This document shows, one piece after another, positions 38,901-44,037 of a stretch of 50,196 nt of DNA. Positions within the stretch are counted from its first letter, which is position 1. Every line of letters begins with the position of its first letter. Made by a program: the position numbers and the translations under genes. This DNA is from Treponema sp. (GTDB lineage Bacteria > Spirochaetota > Spirochaetia > Treponematales > Breznakiellaceae). Where the stretch lies: positions 1 through 50,196 of the forward strand of contig JAIRRB010000142.1 in NCBI GenBank assembly GCA_031256195.1, in the 5' to 3' direction. The notes under the pieces are model-generated. The model was not told the DNA's origin and searched no databases. It worked only from the letters and a program-made list of their open reading frames with translations.

Positions 38901-38937
38901 AAAAAAACAATGTGTTTTTCAGATACCTGGACAACAT
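26908..38937 (-). CDS. Giant (~4009 aa) Ig-like-repeat lipoprotein, tandem paralog of 14869..26892
   Basis: MLSRYLKNTLFFSAVAIAVFAVFVSCENPFSNNLGRKVDIEPPTITL (lipobox); serial Ig-like starts (VDSTPPAVEL, KDTSPPLITF, LDNTAPTITA...); shares collinear anchor motifs with the neighbouring giant gene. Confidence 0.9.
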   Translation of the reverse strand: MLSRYLKNTLFFSAVAIAVFAVFVSCENPFSNNLGRKVDIEPPTITLGDPSVGSYLKGVVHFSGTVNAYRELRRVEVKIFNQEDDSLPPLHDGTHPELKMTGDDPKQKTWTFDLNTLDFNGQILDDGFLKIQFRVYDSNRTSNMGKTAELVYIIKNNPSIVKMTAPDSSKLEGDIEPPRLGTNTEVRGQIIDRRGIKPGYPRIKIWPEEWPEPAGDDPEWGWAVLFLSGVDTTDDEAKNWSYKDRNSQTVERAANFVFRLSKFTIDPDTRQIRYDLSSGDFEPLETGVYRFRIQTSDTFFDDDPASDTFMFPREPEGDEVEAVGWHPVLRDTDTEPLDRGPFYSLQVVSSGEPPEIELDNSDKTPAELDRHPNIYINAPTAMKINEFRLRILAAHSDGIANATLSWSHGAGLARRSGNLNWDNGSAGDFTGIGNVFVYTGDNSKEYDDGTVTNRKIFTSSSDPYTLEVRAYSVSGIVGVANYLLYIDGAGPEATIRSMIGQAEDPAGGNTGSAGAWINNDPYIVNGNIQVSVDRGALLGIRASEDDNIPVVKWIVQEAPPNAADNSNIISKLETFRANPTADNLQFFNDIGETPISGWVRPETTHNFKFNAWKDSGGPLLKNSNEWDGEDLWLYIIAQDKVYNLGYIVQKLSVDDSTDIPGMVVAGGDFKNDGIITGKDDLLITYDNLTGAPTGGNTTKQNILDSDQGIELTFTDDDGISMNKGGVEITLKDLNSGKEVYLKQDENLALLKKALNGKDYLESGSSLELSGTLTQAIMAEAMYEGQDPLPKNLYDGFYVLTIKITDNIDVKVGISRYPQSSRPGDVPTVVSKEETFYFAVQSQAPVIDVIGIENNSSRNKEAIEVKGTVKSRLEITKLEITFSPGMDSGAWPSVSSTGVVTTSSLQTWGATPTLTMVRRLDLDEDNYWVYDWAVPAAVNFGNDLVFASGATVFEWRTFNLVAYDSLGTHGIADRTIQVDSTPPAVELSESFFNFGRLPNEEDQYILNGKVPIVIMATDLNGIADDGVNANVWWWILPSAASRPTATMAPDGTITVTPYPFPGGGAAGLGGRFKTTDNKGGGNYQFILNTTNLADNATYNLWAIAQDKAGNFSVLTAGTPPLRTFTVNQNSDLPVLVEGSLKPDDGAVISGETTSLVIEGKAFDDDGFDKDKLGTYIQIRFASGTNNAWGNWIPINSGLSGAALSGPDAMGEIRFVLNLQTNNFSGYFATDGEKRYQILITDEAVAAVNLNPSNPLKFADPPGKNPDGNLTLGPVQRQFPTSGYYSFYLKKELPEVYFTRNDVKPGHDGYTSQRPVYGTSAELLADLNDLYVVDGYLESVKFTYNTPGTYTGTTVKDQELITVNPNNVPVGNRYDKNYAGGWHLVSAWLAPFSHSSMPDGMQSIAIEAIDQVGQKTRVEYTFYKDTSPPLITFTNMSTGIISGEASAVAVRGNFRDEYSNIANTFTYQFDKGLPNSGLINTVNTFGDSGTPDKTANWEIKIPNDPGFPDGEHSLTITVADSYGNTREEFVVFLVDRAPPELSKEAAFVVTAGSGSKQLVMADAYTRVFSASGYTTGDTNPAFFLSGLVYEHNLTSLSVGIYANSNDTNAEVSEKLDQIDQNDFDVVPEYDKGGNLSLKKAIIEDGGLYGNIGAMPANANNVYVWTLKVTKGDLAALLVSDSSEAVRRQIVVVATDLAGKNSSRESWRFSLDGTPPDVKYYNLNETAASTLMNQTISLQGMVEDFTNVKEIRYRIARWNYAGTNSGWQYYNGTTWTATPNNNYSSWPNLLAPETIKSSVSWTLDNAALTGYPANLFNTEGKYRLDLYATDYSLNDQLEAAGNALILNETVDAPNGRVFFIDRTLPNITGLTTRKDYYSGADGNIVFQYTVTDANGIKGVSANLSPSAGSVTVTPAAYDPNTLTYAVTVTISGMGGAPSDKYSLTLTATDGAGRAAEDKIEFNLDNTAPTITAPHVPLRTNDTAVTGRVIINGSFSKLTDSPVQMAAFYIGTGSAAPSPAMPTVEQVKAVGSGWHYNTGGGADPWNLVVGGKTLAEIAPGTSSAVITLPNTRDFLTSSPNYLGPMTTITLGIPALTFNGASIPNGEEIYPLTIYYFAVDEAGNREVTPFTYYIYPEGDRPIVDKINSPKQDAPESERMLNGRIRIAGTAVDNVRVKRVWFRVLKAETETYATDIRIPEWNEETWEPAGNQNQTSQELFHNVAGVNTSLGIGWYKANGGGSSSVSWWAYINTEGELDPIFSNSAKITIEVMAEDTTWVDSIPPDGGWDPAMGLYSKKTSESSVYAYVVSGAPRFEDDMVLNPAVNGSSSSLGAGVWGSNVTTYMRGRSAYAVTVKHTQGVGSITWNGYDLLAANPYTTTTYGTHITAMSGGTYNANTNPGIAAKAGPKALITTGLTALDALTAARTFMIWTTSSAAAITDSASTILVPTNDNKRLTTFTLEQGRTVNVSSGGVTELMEMVDGYFEWIVVIDINANILEGGKYLGGAAYHDVELTATETSKVIPLKQEQTLNLPIDNLPPTGMYTHNGFVAGTDATFGGEAGDTGAVNGLSRVVLWFSRMINGTQTSFKWDGDTDAFNGSGTTLPDGSLAGVNVPVIPAESALTGGNDCIVIDRNDPMGQRTHHGHGLRMGFASGGSLGTSWYVTLDSTKMESGRVTAHYIVYDKAGNTKYYTQKLVIMNNVPRINRITLATDIRGDTGLGATLGAGNGRYVAMPGGGVTADGTPHMGAAPVSQIRTAVQGKLGLTAADPDTDKGISMAIPINTERLNAYGVVYDEAFTVRNNLLAVKVDLIDTVDENLKTWSKTKRTFRVEYVSGAVPITYNAGTRLLNVRAGRIYIINDPGANFPWGSYGLRVAEGDTARRGMAFMAVEDGANVTIQAGAYGTPSAWELNGSYYQTPADPFARTHPGTLGLPDVALKGGTPGNTTGAYSAEFMYGSNAFGTAAGTRITDFAPAFAPDDRPLPYPLAGVNPWVAHSLFIVKVFDGDEEELFGDFALLSIRVNNDDKTRPYAQLYDLNPKTEGQDTNVTQTAALQMNMGGNRIKGGLYNNGTVQVVEKSGHIEPRKNSIGGTNYVHTLTSGQMGGAATATAATMQKPLVDDAAIASFLNIDTVSGKVILRGYAEDDQRIHRIDLEFYNAANTGNRTDFVTILEFNNNTTANPAPFLRKGAALRGGDVEFTETVDLNRHRVEWAYLWDTEQLPATTLGGATGTVVGDITVRAVAYNANNATPKGSKDSNTHISHAYGTPATYTQANYNGVWDYYNPDFPLYDSRFALGGDNHYKFRRYNSMRINLRPYITGFKRNKNDFAHDTRSRQGRYMFAQSEVAVISGFNLGASGVTPTIGLPTANAGTYTNAINVGNITATAANNPYEVDMAAVSASRYRQFTVPAGAVTGNGKVAFTVSGYMAVNTGTERLAANSVRPVIQPWNTERSPGIAGSQLWDDFTMLHIWQSDDTHNTGTDRGRFDKTTNMIVKDPAMTINPANGTLYSSHSQAGGNQGGIDYSTNAATGMTRVAQFCDPIITSDIFISTNLTTVWTAHSIIGEQGGGTGWASKGGIFISGPRGGNAGLTSGLAATTNSDTVFNSQYLAESCSYNANANAPGTQSNPPALNQFLNPHIITYYDGTNEHIHVSYYDDKDGSMKYRYNRRGSPGTITGSAAGTATTAANSTAPYAWTNLDGGYDVDDQNAYNAANNTNWATGAGGGNRPANDFIGAIATNGRIVNWNTRTQTQGRGYNIDAGKHNAIALNRNGYPVIAYYDETNGKLKLAVSNGTTMPVAAASWKIRDNVIPRDNLNYNGTGQYVSMMIDTRGANDIIHIAALNSLNRNMVYIRGELYPVRGTSSQDDTTAAANNVLINVTVQVVDSVGSVGSWCKLSLDSQGNPWIAYKDESFRGSRDGVKVAYLDSAVFYKGGTSYFTGKDIDVWGQPITGWEAMNVPTYGRVEDASATVNTRLGMECYPARNYAGTPNPTTKFWAGAVGYLAPDYYRIAYYVK

Positions 38938-38997
38938 ATACTACCTCCGGGAGAAAATGGAGACACACCTCTTGCAATATACAACTATCCCATTATC

Positions 38998-39027
38998 ATT
39001 ATATAATAAGACATATTCAAAAATCAA
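38998..39027 (-). promoter_or_regulatory. Candidate sigma-70-type promoter for the giant-lipoprotein operon
   Basis: Minus strand TTGATT-N18-TATAAT, ~60 nt upstream of the ATG at 38937, with SD CCGGAGG near the start codon. Confidence 0.4.
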
Positions 39028-39059
39028 CATATATTTGCAAAAAAACCGAGGGTTTGGCT

Positions 39060-42000
39060 ATGAAAAAGACATTATGCTGCGTGGCGGCGTTTTTCTGCCT
39101 GGTAACGGCATTACCGGCAATGGATGCGCCGGCTTCCCCGGCCTGGGGCGCGGATGCCGTGCCGGACCTGTATGCCCCCAATCTGGCGGGGCCGGGAGCC
39201 TTTAGTACCAGTACCGGCGGGGCGCCAACAAGCGCGATTAACCCCGCTCAGGGGGGTGAAGCCCAGCGGATTGTCTTTGATATTGGCTATTTAGCCCTGG
39301 TGGGACTGGGTAATGAGGACAAATTCGGCAATGTGATGGAGGCGGGAGCCCTGTTTCCCACCCGTTACGGGGTTTTTGGCGGCGCTTTGCGGCTCATTCA
39401 AAGTCCTTTTAACGAATCTTTCCCGGTTCAAACGGTTCTTTCGGGAAATTTAAGCGCCGCAAAAGAGATTTACCCCCGTATGTCCCTGGGAGCGGGGTTA
39501 AATTTTGGCATTGGCAGCGCATGGATGTGGAGTCTTTCCGGCGATTTGGGTATTTTTTACCGTGTCGGCAGGGTTGGCCCCCTGGAAAACTTTACCTGGG
39601 CGGCGGTTCTGCGGGGCATGGGAAAAAGCTGGACACCCAGTTGGTTTACCCCGATGGGGGGGGTATCTTTCGATGTGCTGCGGATTCACGGCAAAGAAGG
39701 CAAAAAAGACCCCTTTGCGGTGAATACCGCGGTAGATATGAGCCTTCCTTCGATTATTTATTACCCCAACGCCGGTCTTATCCTGAAACTGGGTTTACGG
39801 GCGGAAATAGCGGAAACGGTCAAATTGTCTCTGTCCTGGCCGGGGGGTTCAGGGCTGAATACGCGCGAACTGCTAAACGGACAGGCGTTTAATCCCCTGC
39901 CCTCGGTGGGTTTGGGGGTTAATATTAATCTGCCGTCAGGCGGAAAACGTATCGCCGGCGGCAGATTGCCCACGGATGGGGAATTGGCCGTTGATACGGC
40001 CTATAAGCCCCTGTATGAAGGGGTTACCGCCCTGGGAGGAGGGGCCACCTGGACGGTGGGCATTGCCGATAAAAGGCCGCCGGTCATAAAAACAGGGTAT
40101 CCTGACCCGGCGGATGCCGCGTACCCGGTCTATTTTTCGCCCAATAATGACGGAAAAGCCGATTATTTGGAATTTCCCCTGAGTATTACCGATGAGCGCT
40201 ATGTGGAAAGCTGGGTATGGGAGATTCGTGACGGGGAAGGTAACATTGTCCGCACTTACCGGAACAAGGAACTGCGGCCTGAAACCCACGGCGTGCGGAA
40301 CTTTTTTGGCCGCTTGTTTGCCGTGAAAACCCAGGTTGATGTGCCGCCTGCGCTCCGCTGGGACGGAATTGGCGATTCGGGGGAACTGGTCCCGGACGGC
40401 AGGTACTTTTTCACGATTACCGCGGCGGATGATTCGGGCAATACGGGCAGTACCCCGGTGTATGAGGCGGTACTGAAAAACGCCCCGCCGGAAATCGCCG
40501 TTACGCCGCTCGATGACGCCCAGCGGGTATTCAGTCCGGGCGGGGGCGGCAGCAAGAACACGATTACCTTTGTCCCGAAAGGCACGGCTGAAGACGCCTG
40601 GGAAAGCGGCATATATACGACTGCCGGTGAAAAAGTGCGGACTTTCGCCGTTGAAAGCGGGAATCCCCAATCACGGGTCTGGGACGGCAAAGACGATTCG
40701 GGGGCCATTGTCGGCGACGGCGTGTATACCTACCGGATTGAGGCGACTGACCGGGCGCAGAATTACGCCGGGGCCTCTATGGAAAATATTATTGTCAATA
40801 CAATACGGCCGGTAATCAGCGTCTTTATCGCCGATCCCTGGTTCAGCCCCAACGGAGACGGCATTAAGGATACGGTTGCCATGAATCTGACCGTGCCGGT
40901 AAAGGAAGAAGTGACCGGCTGGACGATGCAGATAAAAGACCGCCAAAGCGTCACCGTTAAAACAATCCGCAGCGGGGAGGAAGGTTTTGCCAAAGCGACG
41001 CCTGAACTGCTGGCCTACAACGGCATGAATGACAGCGGGGCGCTTTTGGCGGAGGGCATATATTCAGGCGTATTGTCCGTAAATTATCTGAACGGCTATA
41101 CGGCAACGGCGCTTTCGCCTCCCTTTAACCTGAAAGTAACGCCGCCTTCGGCAAAAATTACCATGGACTTTGCCGCCTTCTCTCCCAACAACGGCGGCGT
41201 TCAAAGCGAAATGATTATCCGGCAGGAAGGTACCAAAGAAGAACTGTGGACCGGTGAAATAAAACGGGCCAACGCTCCCGCCGCTGAAAGGCCGGTGCGG
41301 AGTTTCCGGTTTAACGGAACGCCCCTGCGGGAACTGCGCTGGGACGGCTCAGGCGAATCGGGAACTTTTGCCGCAGACGGCGAATATACCTATGAGTTAT
41401 ACGCCATTGATCAGGCGGGCAACGCGGGCCGTTCCAACACCCTGCGCTTCCGCATGAGTACCGTTGACACGCCGGTTATGATTACTACCGATCTGCGGGC
41501 TTTTTCGCCTAACGGAGACGGGGTAAAAGACGCGATAAATTTAAATCCGCAGATACAGGTAAAGGAAGGCATTGTCAGTTACCGGGTTGAAGTGCAGGAC
41601 AACGCGGGGCGGGCGGTTCGTACTTTTGAAGGACAGGGAATGCCCCCCGCGGCAATAAGCTGGAACGGCAGAACCACGGCGAATACTCCCGCCCCGGAAG
41701 GCCAGTACAAGGCCCGTCTGGAACTGCGGTATGAACAGGGGAATCAGCCCAGCGCGGTCTCGCTTCCCTTTGAACTGGACATTACCCCGCCGAAGGGTTC
41801 GGTTTCGGCGCCGTACACCGCTTTTTCGCCTAACGGCAAACGCGCGGTCATTCCCTTTAATGTTAAAACCGAAGCCGATGATGAGTGGGAGGCGGTGATA
41901 ACCGGGGCAGGCGGCAGGCGGGTAAAGACCTGGAACTGGAAAGGCGCCGCGCCGGAAATTGTCTGGGACGGCAAGGACGCCGCGGGCAATGCCGCGCCGG

Positions 42001-43133
42001 ACGGAACGTATCAGTTGAGCCTGGAATCTACCGATTTGGCGGGTAACAGCGCCCGGTATAATGTACCCGGCCTCAGCCTGGACGCGCGGATTCCCCGGCT
42101 GATACTGACATCATCATCAACGGGCATAGCCCCGCGGGCGAACCAAAACACCGATCTGGTGCGTTTCGGCGTTATCTGCTCGTTGCAGGAAGGCATAGAA
42201 AGCTGGTCGCTTGAACTGAAAGACGACAAAGGCTCGGTGATGAGACGTTTTGCTTCACCGCCCCTGACCGTGCCGTCCAGTATCGGCTGGAACGGGCTGT
42301 CTGAAGGCGGCGGCATACGCGAAGGGCGCTTTACCCCCACCCTGACGGTTAACTACCTCAAGGGGGATGTGGCCACCGCCGAGACCGCCTCGATTCTGGT
42401 GCATGTGAGCGGGCCGGAACTTTCGATTAACTACCGCCCGCAATACTTCAGTCCCGACAATGACGGCGTAGACGATGAACTGTTTATCAGACTGGGCGCG
42501 AAAAGCCCCGCCCCTGTCGCTTCATGGTATCTGGAAATCCGCGAGCCGGTGCCGCCCCATCTTTTGTTCTACCGCATAGAAGGCAAGGGCAGCCCCGCCG
42601 AAACGGTCATCTGGGACGGCAGAAGCAACAAGGGCGAACTGGTACAGGCCGCCACCGATTATCCGGTGAAGTATTCGGCAACGGATATTCTCGGCAATTC
42701 CAGCGTTATGGATTCACAGATTGGCGTGGACGTACTGGTTATCCGTGACGGCAACCGCCTGAAAATACAGGTTCCCTCCATCGTGTTCAGGGAGAACGCC
42801 GCCGACTTTAACGGCATACCCACTGACCGTTCGGACAACAATGTCCGCGTCCTGCGCCGTATCGCCGACATTCTCAACAAATTCCGCGATTACAAGGTTC
42901 AGGTGGAAGGACACGCCAATCCGGTACAGCGAACCGAGCGGGAAGAACGCAGCGAATTGCAGCCCTTAAGCGAATCGCGGGCGCAAACCGTTGTTAATAT
43001 GCTGATAGAATTCGGCGTTGCCCGCGGACGGCTTTCCGCGACAGGCATGGGCGGCTCCAAACCGGTAGTACAATACGAAGACCGCGACAACTGGTGGAAG
43101 AACCGGCGGGTGGAATTTATTTTGATTAAGTAG
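39060..43133 (+). CDS. Outer-membrane barrel-like N-terminus + FSPNGDG/FlgD-Ig-like repeats + C-terminal OmpA peptidoglycan-binding domain
   Basis: Track ORF 38862; likely start ATG at 39060 (MKKTLCCVAAFFCLVTALPAM signal peptide). Repeats YFSPNNDGKADYLEF, WFSPNGDGIKDTVAM, AFSPNGDGVKDAINL, YFSPDNDGVDDELFI, each followed by WDG...DGxYxY. C-terminal YKVQVEGHANP...LSESRAQTVVNMLIEFGVARGRLSATGMGGSKPV...NRRVEFIL. Confidence 0.9.
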   Translation: MKKTLCCVAAFFCLVTALPAMDAPASPAWGADAVPDLYAPNLAGPGAFSTSTGGAPTSAINPAQGGEAQRIVFDIGYLALVGLGNEDKFGNVMEAGALFPTRYGVFGGALRLIQSPFNESFPVQTVLSGNLSAAKEIYPRMSLGAGLNFGIGSAWMWSLSGDLGIFYRVGRVGPLENFTWAAVLRGMGKSWTPSWFTPMGGVSFDVLRIHGKEGKKDPFAVNTAVDMSLPSIIYYPNAGLILKLGLRAEIAETVKLSLSWPGGSGLNTRELLNGQAFNPLPSVGLGVNINLPSGGKRIAGGRLPTDGELAVDTAYKPLYEGVTALGGGATWTVGIADKRPPVIKTGYPDPADAAYPVYFSPNNDGKADYLEFPLSITDERYVESWVWEIRDGEGNIVRTYRNKELRPETHGVRNFFGRLFAVKTQVDVPPALRWDGIGDSGELVPDGRYFFTITAADDSGNTGSTPVYEAVLKNAPPEIAVTPLDDAQRVFSPGGGGSKNTITFVPKGTAEDAWESGIYTTAGEKVRTFAVESGNPQSRVWDGKDDSGAIVGDGVYTYRIEATDRAQNYAGASMENIIVNTIRPVISVFIADPWFSPNGDGIKDTVAMNLTVPVKEEVTGWTMQIKDRQSVTVKTIRSGEEGFAKATPELLAYNGMNDSGALLAEGIYSGVLSVNYLNGYTATALSPPFNLKVTPPSAKITMDFAAFSPNNGGVQSEMIIRQEGTKEELWTGEIKRANAPAAERPVRSFRFNGTPLRELRWDGSGESGTFAADGEYTYELYAIDQAGNAGRSNTLRFRMSTVDTPVMITTDLRAFSPNGDGVKDAINLNPQIQVKEGIVSYRVEVQDNAGRAVRTFEGQGMPPAAISWNGRTTANTPAPEGQYKARLELRYEQGNQPSAVSLPFELDITPPKGSVSAPYTAFSPNGKRAVIPFNVKTEADDEWEAVITGAGGRRVKTWNWKGAAPEIVWDGKDAAGNAAPDGTYQLSLESTDLAGNSARYNVPGLSLDARIPRLILTSSSTGIAPRANQNTDLVRFGVICSLQEGIESWSLELKDDKGSVMRRFASPPLTVPSSIGWNGLSEGGGIREGRFTPTLTVNYLKGDVATAETASILVHVSGPELSINYRPQYFSPDNDGVDDELFIRLGAKSPAPVASWYLEIREPVPPHLLFYRIEGKGSPAETVIWDGRSNKGELVQAATDYPVKYSATDILGNSSVMDSQIGVDVLVIRDGNRLKIQVPSIVFRENAADFNGIPTDRSDNNVRVLRRIADILNKFRDYKVQVEGHANPVQRTEREERSELQPLSESRAQTVVNMLIEFGVARGRLSATGMGGSKPVVQYEDRDNWWKNRRVEFILIK

Positions 43134-43139
43134 GGGAGT

Positions 43140-43179
43140 TGCACGGAGAGAAAAAATTAAACTCCGTGCACTCCGTGGT
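43140..43179. repeat. Inverted-repeat hairpin sharing the ACTCCGTGGTGAA core with the 26.8 kb element; possibly terminator-like
   Basis: TGCACGGAG (43140-43148) / CTCCGTGCA (43162-43170) form a 9-bp stem, followed by CTCCGTGGTGAA; between convergent genes. Confidence 0.65.
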
Positions 43180-43193
43180 GAAAGTTTATGGTT

Positions 43194-44036
43194 TTATACG
43201 TTAAACGCGGCGCGAAAATTTTTTTCAATAATCTTTTTTGTTTCCGCCGCGTTTAAATCCACGGTTTCTCGAACCGAGGCTTCGCGAACTGCGGCTTCGC
43301 GGCGCAGGGCGCTCATTGTTTCAAGGATACGCTGCAAATCGGCATAACCGGATTTTTTTTCTCCCCGCGGGGGCTGAAAGGGAGCGTCGGTTTCGGTAAG
43401 CAGGCGGTCGGCGGGGAAAACGGCGCAGCAGCGCATCGCCTCGCGGTGATTAAGCATGATAACGTTACCAAATGAAAAAAAGGCGTTTATTCCCCGCCTG
43501 AGCAGGGCCTCCCCCTCCCCCGCCGTACCCGGCCACGAATGAAAAATCACTGCCCGGCATTTTTTTAACAAGTCTGAATACGCGAAAATTTTGTGCATGG
43601 CCCGGCGCGCGTGAATTACCAGCGGCAGATCGTGGCGCAGGGCGGTTTCAAGATGATTGACGAATAAGGCATCCTGAATGTGTTCCGTTTCCCTGAACGC
43701 GGCATTGTACAAATCAAAGCCGGTTTCTCCTACCGCGGCAATCCGCTTCTGCACAGCCAGCGTTTCCAGCATTGCCAACTGGTCATTGAACAACGATAAT
43801 TCCGGCACAGACATTACCGCGGGCATTTGCGGATGTACAGCATAACAGGGCAGCAGGGCGGCATAATCCGGCTGCGCCTGCCGGGAAAGCTGTTCGCAGT
43901 AGGTAAATTCTTCCGCGGTGGCCGCACTGGCGGCGCAGATTACTCCCAGCCGCCGCCGTTCGTCTTCGGCGGCAGGAAAATGGCGTACAAGGTCAAAAGG
44001 GTGGCAATGGGCATCGGTAAACTGGGCCTCCGACAT
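43194..44036 (-). CDS. TatD-family metal-dependent hydrolase/DNase
   Basis: FTDAHCHPFDL; AAVGETGFDLYNAAF; LPLVIHARRAMHKIF; VIFHSWPGTAGEGEALL; LLTETDAPFQPPRGE. Confidence 0.88.
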   Translation of the reverse strand: MSEAQFTDAHCHPFDLVRHFPAAEDERRRLGVICAASAATAEEFTYCEQLSRQAQPDYAALLPCYAVHPQMPAVMSVPELSLFNDQLAMLETLAVQKRIAAVGETGFDLYNAAFRETEHIQDALFVNHLETALRHDLPLVIHARRAMHKIFAYSDLLKKCRAVIFHSWPGTAGEGEALLRRGINAFFSFGNVIMLNHREAMRCCAVFPADRLLTETDAPFQPPRGEKKSGYADLQRILETMSALRREAAVREASVRETVDLNAAETKKIIEKNFRAAFNV

Positions 44037-44037
44037 A

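Noticed and set aside
38862-39059. N-terminal extension of the OmpA/Ig ORF in the supplied track
   Set aside because: It overlaps the start of the divergent giant gene and its promoter; a clean signal peptide begins at ATG 39060.
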